From Bacteroidales bacterium (GTDB lineage Bacteria > Bacteroidota > Bacteroidia > Bacteroidales > JAADJA01), in assembly GCA_020052415.1 (NCBI GenBank), contig JAGVPB010000046.1, positions 1 through 60,274 of the forward strand: a stretch of 60,274 nt of DNA, in the 5' to 3' direction. The notes beneath the pieces are model-generated. The model searched no databases. It was not told where the DNA came from and saw nothing but the letters and a program-made list of their open reading frames with translations. Positions 31,022 through 40,787 of the stretch are shown one piece after another. A program made the position numbers and the translations under genes. How positions within the stretch are numbered: position 1 is the first letter of the stretch; every line of letters begins with the position of its first letter.

Positions 31022-32710
31022 ATGACTTCGGATAAAAAAAGTGCGGCATTACTGGCTGAGATTTTTGTTAAGAAAGGCCTGAAGTATATTATTATCTCTC
31101 CCGGTTCACGCAATGCACCGCTGATACTTTCCTTTACCAATCATTCTGATATCAAAGCCATAAGCATTGTGGATGAAAGGAGCGCTGCTTTTTTTGCCCT
31201 TGGAATGGCCCAGCAGTTAAAACAAACAGTTGCCATTGCCTGCACTTCCGGAACTGCGGCATTGAATTATGCACCGGCCATTGCCGAAGCATATTATCAA
31301 AAAATACCCTTGCTGGTGATCACAGCCGACCGACCGAAAGAAATGATAGACCAGGGTGATGGTCAAACTATAAGGCAAAAAAATCTTTACAGAAATTATA
31401 TTAAAGCCAGCTTTGAAATTCCGGAAGATTTCCACAATAATGATGAATTCGAATCTGCTGTTAAATTGATTAACAAAGCGGTAAACCTGACCTGTTTTCC
31501 TGATTACGGACCGGTTCACATTAATCTTCCGTTCGAAGAGCCCATTTATAACCAGGTAAGTTCTCACAACTGGCTAATAAAAAATATCAGACCCAAAATC
31601 AGGCTGTTTGACCTCAAAGGTGAAGAAGTGATAACTTTTGCCAAATCATGGAATAAATATGAAAAAAAACTGCTGATCGCCGGAATGATGGATCCGAACG
31701 TTGTATTTGCCAAACTTCTTAAAAAAATTTCCGACGATCCGTCCGTAGTTTTACTCACAGAGACTACTTCGAATCTTAATCACTGCTGTACCTGTCCCTG
31801 CATTGATAAGGTTGTTTCTACAATTTTGCCGGAAGAAGCTGAAAAATTCAAACCGGAACTTCTGGTCACCTTTGGTAGTAATGTGGTTTCGAAAATGGTT
31901 AAAGATTTCATCAGGAAGAATAAGCCTATCGCACATTGGAATATTGATCCGGCAGATTATAAAATGGACACTTATCAATGTCTTACTTCGGGCATTCAAA
32001 CCGAACCGTATATTTTCTTCAATGAAATCAGGGATCAGATAATACCCGCAAACAGCTCTTATAAAAAAATGTGGGAAGAAAGAAATGACAGATCAGAAGA
32101 ATGGCACAGCGATTTTTTAGATTCTTGTGAATTTTCCGATCTCAAAGTGTTTGAATCTATTCTTAAAGCGATTCCTGAAAACAGCAATCTTCAGCTTGGG
32201 AACAGCACACCGGTGAGGTATGCCCAATTATTCAGGCCCTTTAAAAATCTGACTTATAATTCAAACAGGGGTACGAGCGGGATTGATGGAACTGTATCTA
32301 CGGCGGCTGGTGCATGTTATGCCACAAACAGACCCACAACTTTAATCACCGGCGATCTTGGCTTTTTTTACGATTCCAATGCATTGTTGAACCACCACCT
32401 GAATAATAATCTTCGGATTATCATCATTAATAACTCAGGCGGCGGGATTTTCAGGTTTATTCCGGGACCGGATGAAACCGGTCATTTAAAAGAATTTTTT
32501 GAAACGACCCATGGATGGAATGCCGAATTTATTGCCAGAAATTTTAATATCCCTTATAGTCATGCTTCAAATTTGAAGGAACTGGAATTTGTTCTTGGAT
32601 ATTTTTTTGACCTTCGTCCCGACGATAAACCAGCTATCCTTGAAATTTTCACTCCATCCGAAAAAAATGGTGAAATCCTGAGATTCTATTTCAAATATCT
32701 TAAAGACTAA
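31022..32710 (+). CDS. menD: 2-succinyl-5-enolpyruvyl-6-hydroxy-3-cyclohexene-1-carboxylate synthase MenD
   Basis: This 562-residue ThDP enzyme condenses isochorismate with 2-oxoglutarate. The N-terminal domain has SPGSRNAPLILSF and VDERSAAFFALGMA, whose Glu is the catalytic ThDP activator (near residue 43). GTAALNYAPAIAEAYY follows. The C-terminal ThDP domain carries NRGTSGIDGTVSTAAG and the ThDP-phosphate GDLGFFYDSNA. MenD family length is 550-600. It lies 10 nt after menF. Confidence 0.95.
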   Translation: MTSDKKSAALLAEIFVKKGLKYIIISPGSRNAPLILSFTNHSDIKAISIVDERSAAFFALGMAQQLKQTVAIACTSGTAALNYAPAIAEAYYQKIPLLVITADRPKEMIDQGDGQTIRQKNLYRNYIKASFEIPEDFHNNDEFESAVKLINKAVNLTCFPDYGPVHINLPFEEPIYNQVSSHNWLIKNIRPKIRLFDLKGEEVITFAKSWNKYEKKLLIAGMMDPNVVFAKLLKKISDDPSVVLLTETTSNLNHCCTCPCIDKVVSTILPEEAEKFKPELLVTFGSNVVSKMVKDFIRKNKPIAHWNIDPADYKMDTYQCLTSGIQTEPYIFFNEIRDQIIPANSSYKKMWEERNDRSEEWHSDFLDSCEFSDLKVFESILKAIPENSNLQLGNSTPVRYAQLFRPFKNLTYNSNRGTSGIDGTVSTAAGACYATNRPTTLITGDLGFFYDSNALLNHHLNNNLRIIIINNSGGGIFRFIPGPDETGHLKEFFETTHGWNAEFIARNFNIPYSHASNLKELEFVLGYFFDLRPDDKPAILEIFTPSEKNGEILRFYFKYLKD

Positions 32711-32762
32711 AAGATTCGTGTTAAACAATTTACGATTTTTGCAGTTCTATAATATTTTCTAA

Positions 32763-33587
32763 ATGGCTGCAAACATTAATTGGAAGCTTTTAAAACCCTT
32801 TAAAGATATCCTCTTTGAATATTATGAAGGGATCGCAAAAATTACTATTAATCGTCCGGAGGTAATGAATGCCTTTCGCCCTCAGACCGTTTCTGAAATG
32901 AGCGAAGCTTTTAAAATATGCCGGGAAAACCAGGAAATTTATATTGTTGTTCTGACAGGCTCCGGTGATAAAGCTTTTTGCAGCGGAGGTGATCAGAATT
33001 ATAAAAGCCATGGTGGCTATCTTGATAAGGATGGAATTCCCCGCTTGAATGTACTTGATGTTCAGCGACAGATAAGGTCATTGCCGAAACCAGTCATTGC
33101 CATGGTGAATGGCTATGCCATCGGTGGCGGCCATGTGCTGCATGTCATGTGCGATCTCACAATAGCCTCTGAAAATGCCATCTTCGGACAGACAGGACCA
33201 AAGGTTGGCAGTTTCGATGCCGGATTCGGATCATCGTATCTTGCCCGGCATGTGGGTCAGAAAAAAGCCCGCGAAATCTGGTTTCTTAACCTTCAATATA
33301 CGGCAAAAGAAGCATTGGAAATGGGAATGGTGAATATGGTCGTTCCGTTAGAACAGCTTGAAGAAGCTACCCTCGATTGGTGCAGGATCATGATGAAGCG
33401 AAGCCCGATGGCTTTGAGAATGATCAAAATGGGATTGAATGCCGAACTTGACGGGCAGGCCGGAATCCAGGAACTTGCCGGAAACGCTACTTTGCTTTAT
33501 TACATGACCGAAGAGGCACAGGAAGGTAAAAAGGCTTTCCTCGAAAAGCGGGATCCGGATTTTAAAAAGTTTCCAAAATTTCCGTAA
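32763..33587 (+). CDS. menB: 1,4-dihydroxy-2-naphthoyl-CoA synthase MenB
   Basis: This 274-residue crotonase-family enzyme cyclises o-succinylbenzoyl-CoA. It shows [28 protein letters not shown], the oxyanion-hole [16 protein letters not shown] and the MenB-specific [17 protein letters not shown]. It is complete with a normal start after a 52-nt gap from menD. The next gene in the pathway order (menA) is displaced by an MNT-HEPN pair. Confidence 0.95.
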   Translation: MAANINWKLLKPFKDILFEYYEGIAKITINRPEVMNAFRPQTVSEMSEAFKICRENQEIYIVVLTGSGDKAFCSGGDQNYKSHGGYLDKDGIPRLNVLDVQRQIRSLPKPVIAMVNGYAIGGGHVLHVMCDLTIASENAIFGQTGPKVGSFDAGFGSSYLARHVGQKKAREIWFLNLQYTAKEALEMGMVNMVVPLEQLEEATLDWCRIMMKRSPMALRMIKMGLNAELDGQAGIQELAGNATLLYYMTEEAQEGKKAFLEKRDPDFKKFPKFP

Positions 33588-33616
33588 TTTGCAACACAAT
33601 TAATTAAAGTGCAGCA

Positions 33617-33925
33617 ATGGAAAGACAACAAGTTCTTAAGTTAGTTAAAAATGCGGTTCATGAAGTGGATGAAAATGCCGAGATCATTCTCTTTGGTTCC
33701 AGAGCTCGTGGTGATTTTCAGAAGGAATCGGACTGGGATTTTTTGATACTCACTGAAAAAACGGAAGACTGGGAAATTTGGCAGTCAATTCGAAAAAAGT
33801 TATTTTACACGGAATTAGAAACAGAAGAAATTTTTAATACAGTAGTACATAACAAAAAAGAATGGGGAAAATTTATTTTTTCTCCACTCTATAAATTCAT
33901 TTCTGAAGAGGGAATAATAATATGA
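33617..33925 (+). CDS. Minimal nucleotidyltransferase (MNT antitoxin)
   Basis: This 102-residue protein has the minimal nucleotidyltransferase signature LFGSRARGDFQKESDWDFLI (GSRARG followed by SDxD, with Asp metal ligands). In MNT-HEPN systems the MNT acts as antitoxin, adenylylating or AMPylating the HEPN toxin. It overlaps the HEPN gene by 4 nt (ATGA). Both genes sit between menB and menA, an unusual place for a toxin-antitoxin pair. Confidence 0.9.
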   Translation: MERQQVLKLVKNAVHEVDENAEIILFGSRARGDFQKESDWDFLILTEKTEDWEIWQSIRKKLFYTELETEEIFNTVVHNKKEWGKFIFSPLYKFISEEGIII

Positions 33926-34320
33926 ACTACTCCAAACAGGAGCTAATAAAATACAGACTTGAAAGGGCTTACGAGACATTTGATGAAGCAAAAATTTTGT
34001 TTGTAAATGAGAAATGGAATGCTGTAGTAAACAGATTGTATTGTGCATGTTTCTATTCGGTTAATGCATTATTCTTAAATCAGGGCATATTTTCAAAAAC
34101 TCATTCAGGAACCAGAAATCAGTTTCAATTACATTTCATTAAAAGTAATATTATTGAAAACCATTATGGTGAATTTTATTCTCAGATTTTTGATTTAAGA
34201 CTATCCGGAGATTATCAGGATATGTTAGTTTTAACAAGAGAAAAAGTGGAACCGTTGTTAATTGAAGCAGAAGCTTTTCTGGAGAGAATTAAATTATTGA
34301 TTGATACTTATGAACCTTAA
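33922..34320 (+). CDS. HEPN-domain protein (toxin of MNT-HEPN pair)
   Basis: This 132-residue helical HEPN protein starts MNYSKQELIKYRLERAYETF. It has LYCACFYSVNALFL, KTHSGTRNQFQLHFI (the conserved HEPN region, with Arg and His) and SGDYQDM. HEPN toxins are RNases using an Rx4-6H motif, seen as RNQFQLH here. It is translationally coupled to the upstream MNT gene. Its 3' end overlaps the start of menA by 11 nt, so the pair is transcribed as part of the men operon. Confidence 0.88.
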   Translation: MNYSKQELIKYRLERAYETFDEAKILFVNEKWNAVVNRLYCACFYSVNALFLNQGIFSKTHSGTRNQFQLHFIKSNIIENHYGEFYSQIFDLRLSGDYQDMLVLTREKVEPLLIEAEAFLERIKLLIDTYEP

Positions 34321-35209
34321 ACCCTGGATAAAAGCCTTTCGCCTGCGAACCCTGCCGCTGGCTCTCTCCAGTGTTGCTCTGGGCTGTTTCGTTGCTAATT
34401 ATGACGGTTCTTTAAACTGGAAGGTCAGTATTCTGGCAGTGCTAACCACCTTGTTTTTGCAAATCCTATCGAACCTGGCAAACGATTATGGCGATTCAAA
34501 ACATGGAACTGACAACCTAGAGCGGGTCGGGCCGTTAAGAGCTGTTCAAAGCGGCGTCATCGCACCAAAGGAAATGAAAAAAGTGGTGATCTTTTTTATG
34601 GCATTATCACTGGTCAGCGGGTTATGGCTTATTTATGAAGGAACCAGGGGAATACCCATAATAAATGTTGTACTCTTTATTGTGCTGGGCTTAGGCGCAA
34701 TTGCCGCAGCTGTTAAATACACCATTGGTGATCATCCTTATGGGTATTCGGGTTTCGGTGATCTTTTTGTTTTTGTTTTTTTTGGCCTTACAGGGGTCAT
34801 CGGGACATATTATCTCAACACTCATAAATTGAATTGGGAAATCCTCCTTCCGGCATCAGCAATGGGATTTTTAAGCGCCGGTGTTCTGAACCTGAACAAC
34901 ATGAGGGATAGGGTAAATGATAAGGTTTCCGGGAAAAACACACTTGTTGTTAAGATCGGCATTCAAAAGGCCAGGTGGTATCATTTTTCACTTTTGGCTG
35001 GATCAGTCATCGCCGGTCTTACGTATATGCTCATCAATTACCATTCTCCGTTTCAGATGCTTTTTCTGATTACCATTCCATTACTTTGGATAAATGTTGT
35101 TGGTGTTTTTAAAAATAAGGTTCCTGAAGACCTCGACCCTTTTCTTAAAAGGCTTGCTATTACCAGTCTTTTGTTTTCGCTTGCTTTCGGTATCGGTTTA
35201 TTATTTTAA
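34310..35209 (+). CDS. menA: 1,4-dihydroxy-2-naphthoate polyprenyltransferase MenA
   Basis: This UbiA-family membrane prenyltransferase has 299 residues from the ATG at 34310 and about nine helices. The Asp-rich motif NDYGDSKHGTDN is near residue 60, and a second Asp region follows in the helix VI-VII loop (NNMRDRVNDKVSGKNTL). It attaches the isoprenoid tail to DHNA to give demethylmenaquinone. It starts inside the HEPN gene's end (11-nt overlap), implying the MNT-HEPN pair did not break the operon's coupling. Confidence 0.94.
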   Translation: MNLKPWIKAFRLRTLPLALSSVALGCFVANYDGSLNWKVSILAVLTTLFLQILSNLANDYGDSKHGTDNLERVGPLRAVQSGVIAPKEMKKVVIFFMALSLVSGLWLIYEGTRGIPIINVVLFIVLGLGAIAAAVKYTIGDHPYGYSGFGDLFVFVFFGLTGVIGTYYLNTHKLNWEILLPASAMGFLSAGVLNLNNMRDRVNDKVSGKNTLVVKIGIQKARWYHFSLLAGSVIAGLTYMLINYHSPFQMLFLITIPLLWINVVGVFKNKVPEDLDPFLKRLAITSLLFSLAFGIGLLF

Positions 35210-35217
35210 TTTCCTGC

Positions 35218-36270
35218 ATGATCAAAGCCAGGTACAAAAAATATAACCTGATTTTAAAGCGACCAGCCGGCACATCCAGAGGTATTTTACATGAAAAAAC
35301 TTCCTGGTTTATTTTAATTTACGATGACGACTATCCGGAAATTTCAGGTATCGGGGAATGCGGCCCATTGAAGGGTTTGAGCATTGACGACCGTTTGGAT
35401 TATGAATTCAAACTGGAGAAAGTCTGTAGCATGATTGACAATTACGTAAATCAAATAGAAGGTTTGGAAGAGTGTCCTTCCATAAATTTTGGGCTTGAAA
35501 TGGCTATGGCGGATTTAAACCATGGAGGGCGAAAAATTCCGTTCCCGTCGGATTTCACTTCAGGACTTGATTCCATTGCGATCAACGGATTGGTCTGGAT
35601 GGGAACCTTTGATTCCATGCAAAGACAAATCCGTGAAAAAATCGAATCCGGATTTACCTGCATCAAGTTGAAAATAGGTTCGATAGATTTTAATGAAGAG
35701 CTCAAACTCATTCGTTCAGTCCGTAAAAATTTTCCTTCTTCAGATATTGAATTAAGGGTAGATGCAAATGGGGCATTTTCACCGGAAAAAGCCATGGAAA
35801 AGTTAAATCGGCTTTCCGAATTTAATATTCATTCGATTGAACAACCGATAAAGCAAGGCCAATGGGATAAAATGGCTGAACTGTGTAAAACAACACCAAT
35901 TCCTATTGCCCTTGATGAAGAACTGATCGGAGTTACTGATTATAATGAAAAAAAGAGATTAATTGATTTTATTCAACCCCGGTTTATCATTTTAAAACCA
36001 AGTCTTTTGGGTGGATTTAAAGCCTCTGAAGAATGGATTAACCTTGCCTCTGAAAGAAAAATCGGGTGGTGGATAACATCAGCTCTGGAATCAAACATCG
36101 GGCTTAATGCCATTGCACAATGGGCTTATACTCTTGGAAATAAAATTCCACAGGGATTGGGAACCGGACTGCTTTATGTGAACAATATCCATTCTCCTTT
36201 AAAAATAAATTCTGGCAGATTATTTTTTGATCCTGAACAAAAATGGGAAATCCCAAAAGTACTTGAATGA
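35218..36270 (+). CDS. menC: o-Succinylbenzoate synthase MenC
   Basis: This 350-residue enolase-superfamily dehydratase has the catalytic Lys motif CIKLKIG, metal ligands in LRVDANGAF, HSIEQPI and ALDEEL, and the second Lys in ILKPSLLGG. It converts SHCHC to o-succinylbenzoate. It is followed by menE with a 4-nt ATGA overlap. The position after menA is normal for Bacteroidota men clusters. Confidence 0.92.
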   Translation: MIKARYKKYNLILKRPAGTSRGILHEKTSWFILIYDDDYPEISGIGECGPLKGLSIDDRLDYEFKLEKVCSMIDNYVNQIEGLEECPSINFGLEMAMADLNHGGRKIPFPSDFTSGLDSIAINGLVWMGTFDSMQRQIREKIESGFTCIKLKIGSIDFNEELKLIRSVRKNFPSSDIELRVDANGAFSPEKAMEKLNRLSEFNIHSIEQPIKQGQWDKMAELCKTTPIPIALDEELIGVTDYNEKKRLIDFIQPRFIILKPSLLGGFKASEEWINLASERKIGWWITSALESNIGLNAIAQWAYTLGNKIPQGLGTGLLYVNNIHSPLKINSGRLFFDPEQKWEIPKVLE

Positions 36271-37373
36271 AAAAAATGCCTTATACCTCAATAAATATCA
36301 ATGGAGTTTTTTCAGATGAAAAAAACCTGCCGGATATTTGCAGGCTGAAACTTTCAGATAAAAGAAATCCTGAATGGGAACGGAAATTTTACCAATTCAT
36401 CGTGGAATGGATTTCAACTGATTCATTTGTTAACACTCGAACTTCAGGCTCAACCGGAAAGCCAAAACAAATCCGGATTTCAAAAGAAAAAATGATTCAA
36501 AGCACTATGATGACTGGTAAATTCTTCGGACTGAAACCGGATGACAAAGCGCTTCTCTGCCTTCCGGTGGATTTTATAGCCGGGAAAATGATGGTCGTCA
36601 GGTCTTTTGTGATTGGATTAAACCTTATACCTGTTGAACCTTCGGGAAATCCCATCGAAAAAATCAATGAAAAATTTGACTTTGCAGCAATGACACCCAT
36701 GCAGGTTAACAATATTTTAGAGGCAACGGTTGGTGCTGAGAATTTGAACCGGATTACCAAACTGATCATTGGAGGAGCTGATATTCATCCGGAACTTTTA
36801 AATAAGATCAGGTTGCTTAAAAATGAAACCTGGCAAACCTATGGAATGACTGAAACAATCACACATATTGCAGTCAGAAAGCTGAACCCTCCGGGAGAAA
36901 CAGAATATTATCATGCATTGCCCGAAGTCAGCTTTAAAACGGACGGCAGAGGTTGCCTGATAATCTATGCACCCTTTTTAAGCAATGAGAAAATTGTAAC
37001 CAACGACATTGTTGTTTTAAAGAATGATAATGAATTTAAAACCATAGGGCGATACGACAACATCATCAATACAGGAGGCGCAAAAGTTTCGCCTGAGCAG
37101 ATTGAGATAAAACTTTCACCCTATATCAACGGGAGGTTCATTATAGCCGGGTTGCCCGATAAAAGACTGGGTCAGAAAGTTACTCTGATCATTGAAGGTT
37201 CTTCACCGGTTAAATATCTTATTTCCAAACTTGCAGAAAAAGCAAACTTGTCAAAATTTGAAATCCCCCGTAATGTTATGAGTCTTTCTGAATTTCCGGT
37301 GACGGCAAATGGTAAAATCATGCGAAAAGAGGTCATTAATCTTATAAATTCCAATTTGCACTTTGAAAGTTAA
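36267..37373 (+). CDS. menE: o-Succinylbenzoate-CoA ligase MenE
   Basis: This 368-residue member of the ANL acyl-CoA synthetase family has the AMP-binding motif RTSGSTGKPKQIRISK (about 59-74), YGMTETITHIA, GRYDNIINTGGAKVSPEQIE and the C-terminal catalytic Lys in VTANGKIMRKEV. It is shorter than the 450-490 residues of E. coli MenE, the short form usual in Bacteroidota. It activates o-succinylbenzoate with CoA for MenB. It ends the men cluster; menH was not found in this window. Confidence 0.92.
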   Translation: MKKMPYTSININGVFSDEKNLPDICRLKLSDKRNPEWERKFYQFIVEWISTDSFVNTRTSGSTGKPKQIRISKEKMIQSTMMTGKFFGLKPDDKALLCLPVDFIAGKMMVVRSFVIGLNLIPVEPSGNPIEKINEKFDFAAMTPMQVNNILEATVGAENLNRITKLIIGGADIHPELLNKIRLLKNETWQTYGMTETITHIAVRKLNPPGETEYYHALPEVSFKTDGRGCLIIYAPFLSNEKIVTNDIVVLKNDNEFKTIGRYDNIINTGGAKVSPEQIEIKLSPYINGRFIIAGLPDKRLGQKVTLIIEGSSPVKYLISKLAEKANLSKFEIPRNVMSLSEFPVTANGKIMRKEVINLINSNLHFES

Positions 37374-37419
37374 AACATGCTATATGAATCCGAAAAAATG
37401 CCTGGTAAGTGTGTTTTTT

Positions 37420-37427
37420 TATCTTTG
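37420..37427 (+). promoter_or_regulatory. -7 box of the mannose-1-phosphate guanylyltransferase gene
   Basis: TATCTTTG matches TAnnTTTG, 29 nt upstream of the ATG at 37457. No TTTG at -33 is evident. Confidence 0.5.
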
Positions 37428-37456
37428 CAAATTATTCAGTTAAAAATCAGTAAAAT

Positions 37457-38551
37457 ATGAACCCAAACAATTATTGTATTATCATGGCCGGCGGGATTGG
37501 TGCACGGTTCTGGCCAATGAGTAAAACATCACGCCCGAAACAGTTCATTGATATTCTCGGAACCGGGAAAACCTTAATTCAACAGACTTTTGAACGGTTC
37601 TTAAAGGTTTGTCCCCGTGAGAACATTTACATTGTTACCAACGAATTATACAAATCCCAGGTTTTACAGCAACTTGATGGAATAGGTGAAAACCAGGTTC
37701 TTTGCGAACCCTTACGCCGCAATACCGCTCCTGCCATTGCTTATGCTGCCTATAAGATCAATATGGTTAATCCTGATGCCAACCTTGTTGTAGCTCCTTC
37801 CGACCACATTATTTTAAAAGAGGACATATTTACTGATGTAATACTTTCGGCACTCAATGCAGCATCCAAAAACGACTGGCTGCTTACTTTAGGAATTATG
37901 CCTTCGCGCCCCGATACAGGCTACGGATATATTCAATTTTCTGAGTCACGGCCTTTTGAGGATGATGAACGTATCAAAAAAGTCAAAACCTTTACCGAAA
38001 AGCCTAATCTTGAACTTGCCAAAACCTTTCTGGAAAGTGGTGATTTTTTGTGGAATTCAGGAATTTTTATATGGTCATTAAATAGTATCCTGGATGCATT
38101 CGAAAAGTACCTGCCCGATGTTAGCGTAATTTTTAAAGAAGGATTTGGTAAATATGGAACGAAACAGGAACCCGACTTTATCAATAACCTGGCTTATCCG
38201 GTCTGTAAAAACATTTCAATTGATTATGGAGTAATGGAAAAAGCTGATAACGTTTATGTTCTGGCCTCCGACTTTGGCTGGTCGGATTTGGGTACCTGGG
38301 GTTCATTATTCGATACCAGGCCGAAAGATGAATTTAACAACGCCATCATGGGTAATAATGTCATGACCTTCAACTCGATGAATTGTATCGTAAATATGCC
38401 CAAAGACAAGCTTGTTATTTTACAGGGACTCGATGATTATATTGTTGTTGAGGATGACGGGATTTTGCTCGTTTGCCGTAAACCCGATGAACAAAACATA
38501 AGAGAGATTGTAAATTCAGTAAAGATTGAAAAGGGTGATAAATTCGTATAA
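37457..38551 (+). CDS. manC: Mannose-1-phosphate guanylyltransferase
   Basis: This 364-residue nucleotidyltransferase makes GDP-mannose from GTP and mannose-1-phosphate. The N-terminal motif is MAGGIGARFWPMSKTSRPKQ. APSDHII and FTEKPNLELAKTF follow, and VMEKADNV precedes SDLGTWGSL. The C-terminal isomerase domain found in bifunctional ManC/AlgA is absent. GDP-mannose feeds polysaccharide and glycoprotein synthesis; the downstream peptidase has no obvious link. The symbol follows E. coli usage; Bacteroidota often call it manB or mpg. Confidence 0.9.
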   Translation: MNPNNYCIIMAGGIGARFWPMSKTSRPKQFIDILGTGKTLIQQTFERFLKVCPRENIYIVTNELYKSQVLQQLDGIGENQVLCEPLRRNTAPAIAYAAYKINMVNPDANLVVAPSDHIILKEDIFTDVILSALNAASKNDWLLTLGIMPSRPDTGYGYIQFSESRPFEDDERIKKVKTFTEKPNLELAKTFLESGDFLWNSGIFIWSLNSILDAFEKYLPDVSVIFKEGFGKYGTKQEPDFINNLAYPVCKNISIDYGVMEKADNVYVLASDFGWSDLGTWGSLFDTRPKDEFNNAIMGNNVMTFNSMNCIVNMPKDKLVILQGLDDYIVVEDDGILLVCRKPDEQNIREIVNSVKIEKGDKFV

Positions 38552-38564
38552 AAAATCATATAAA

Positions 38565-40787
38565 ATGAAAAAAATATTTTTTGCTTTTGTAATATTGATC
38601 GTTGGATTTCAGCCTCAAACACAGGCTGATGAAGGCATGTGGCTTCCCATATTTATTGAGCGCCTTAATTATACAGATATGCAAAAAATGGGATTGCATC
38701 TCACCCCTGAAGAAATTTACAGTGTTAATAATTCAAGCTTAAAAGATGCCATTGTCCAGTTTGGAAGAGGCTGCACAGCCGAAGTCATTTCTGATCAGGG
38801 ATTGCTGATTACCAACCACCATTGCGGTTATGGAATCATACAGGCGCATTCATCTATCGAGCACAATTATCTCAAAGATGGATTCTGGGCTCAAAGCATG
38901 GATGAAGAGCTTCCAAATGAGAGACTGACAGTAACTTTTTTAGTGAGAATAGAGGATGTTACCTCCAAAATTCTGTCTCAGCTCACCGGTTCTATGACTG
39001 AAGAAGAGAGATCCTCAAAAGTTAAGACCATCGCGGAAGAAATTGAAAAAGAGGTTAAAGGTGATACTCATTTCAATGCCTCGGTCAGAAGTTTTTTTGA
39101 AGGGAATGAATATTATCTGTTCATAACTGAAACATACAGGGATGTCAGGTTTGTCGGTGCGCCCCCATCATCCATCGGTAAATTCGGCGCCGATACCGAT
39201 AACTGGATGTGGCCGCGTCATACAGGCGATTTCTCAATTTTCAGGATTTATGCGGATAAGGAAGGTAAGCCAGCCGGTTATTCGAAAGACAATGTTCCCC
39301 TGAAGCCCAAACATCATTTACCTGTGTCAATTGCCGGAGTTCAGAAAGGTGATTTTGCCATGATCATGGGGTATCCGGGAGCTACAGAACGGTATTTGAC
39401 TTCTTATGGTGTGAAAATGGCTCTGGATATTCATAATCAAACAGTGGTTGATATCAGGGACAAAAAGCTGGAAATTATGATGGAAGACATGAAGTCTGAC
39501 GATGCAATCAGGATAAAATATGCCAGCAAATATGCACGGATTTCAAATTACTGGAAATACTTTATAGGACAATCAAAGGGTTTAAAGAGACTAAATGTCT
39601 ATGACAAAAAAGTCGCCCAGGAAAATGAATTTGCAATGTGGATACAAGCCAGTCCTGAGCGAATAGAAAAATATGGCAAAGTGTTGGAAAATATAGCATC
39701 AGCTTATAAGCAGTTAAGTGAAAATGAGCTGGTATCAGTTTATCAAACTGAAGTTGTCAGGCAGGGTAGTGAAATTCTGGGATTTGCAGGTGAATTTTCA
39801 AATCTGAAAGCAGAACTATTAGAAAAAGAAGTGAATAAAGAAAAGACAGATAAAATTATTGCTCAGATGAAAGAAAGGTCAGCAGCTTACTTTAAAGATT
39901 ATAATGCGCCGACAGATAAGAAAATGCTGGCTGCAACCCTTGATATGTATTATAGAAACGTTCCGGCCAATCAGCAACCCGACTACATTAAATCAATAGC
40001 ATTAAAGTATAAGGGCGATTTTTCGAAATTTGCAGATAAGGTTTTTGAAACTTCATTATTCGTTAGCAGGCAAAAAGTTGATGAATTTCTGAATCATCCC
40101 TCGGTGAAGCTGATTGACAAAGACCTTGCCTATCAAACCATAAAGGGAATGAGTAATTACTATAATGAAATTATTCAGCCAAAGCTAACTGCAGCTTATG
40201 ATTTGCTTGATGTTGGCAATCGTGCATTTATCGCAGGCCTGAGAGAAATGTACCCGGATAAAAAATTCTATCCCGATGCCAATTCCACTATGCGCCTTAC
40301 TTATGGTCAGGTGTTGGATTACTATCCTGCCGATGCCATTCATTATGAATATTTTACTACATTGAAAGGTGTAATGGAAAAGGAAGATCCTGATAACTGG
40401 GAATTTGTGGTTCCTGACAAATTAAAAGATCTTTACGAAAAGAAAGATTTTGGAAGATACGGTGAAAATGGGACAATGAAAGTCTGTTTTCTGACCAATC
40501 ATGATATTACCGGTGGAAATTCGGGAAGCCCCGTCATGAACGGGGACGGCGAATTGCTTGGTTTGGCCTTCGACGGCAACTGGGAAGCCATGAGCGGCGA
40601 TATTGCCTATGAACCTGAATTGCAAAGAACGATTAATGTTGATATCCGGTATGTTTTGTTCATCATTGATAAATTTGCCGGTGCGACCCGGCTTATTGAT
40701 GAAATGACAATTGTCACAAAAAGACCCACAACTGACAAAGAATCGATAGAGAAAAGTAAAATACAGGAAGCAGCTTCGGTACAATAA
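38565..40787 (+). CDS. S46-family dipeptidyl-peptidase (DPP7/DPP11-like)
   Basis: This 740-residue serine peptidase starts at 38565, with signal peptide residues 1-21 and mature start DEGMWL typical of S46. The catalytic His is in TNHHCGYG (H85 or H86), Asp is in the NWMWPRHTGDFS region, and Ser is in TGGNSGSPVMNG. It removes dipeptides from peptides in the periplasm, the asaccharolytic Bacteroidota strategy. FDGNWEAMSGD, with Gly at the substrate-specificity position, favours DPP7-type (hydrophobic) over DPP11-type (acidic); this subtype call is inference. A longer upstream frame would start inside the previous gene and was rejected. Confidence 0.92.
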   Translation: MKKIFFAFVILIVGFQPQTQADEGMWLPIFIERLNYTDMQKMGLHLTPEEIYSVNNSSLKDAIVQFGRGCTAEVISDQGLLITNHHCGYGIIQAHSSIEHNYLKDGFWAQSMDEELPNERLTVTFLVRIEDVTSKILSQLTGSMTEEERSSKVKTIAEEIEKEVKGDTHFNASVRSFFEGNEYYLFITETYRDVRFVGAPPSSIGKFGADTDNWMWPRHTGDFSIFRIYADKEGKPAGYSKDNVPLKPKHHLPVSIAGVQKGDFAMIMGYPGATERYLTSYGVKMALDIHNQTVVDIRDKKLEIMMEDMKSDDAIRIKYASKYARISNYWKYFIGQSKGLKRLNVYDKKVAQENEFAMWIQASPERIEKYGKVLENIASAYKQLSENELVSVYQTEVVRQGSEILGFAGEFSNLKAELLEKEVNKEKTDKIIAQMKERSAAYFKDYNAPTDKKMLAATLDMYYRNVPANQQPDYIKSIALKYKGDFSKFADKVFETSLFVSRQKVDEFLNHPSVKLIDKDLAYQTIKGMSNYYNEIIQPKLTAAYDLLDVGNRAFIAGLREMYPDKKFYPDANSTMRLTYGQVLDYYPADAIHYEYFTTLKGVMEKEDPDNWEFVVPDKLKDLYEKKDFGRYGENGTMKVCFLTNHDITGGNSGSPVMNGDGELLGLAFDGNWEAMSGDIAYEPELQRTINVDIRYVLFIIDKFAGATRLIDEMTIVTKRPTTDKESIEKSKIQEAASVQ

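Noticed and set aside
38526-38564. Longer N terminus for the S46 peptidase
   Set aside because: It would start inside the previous gene and destroy the signal peptide; the ATG at 38565 gives a normal signal and mature N terminus.
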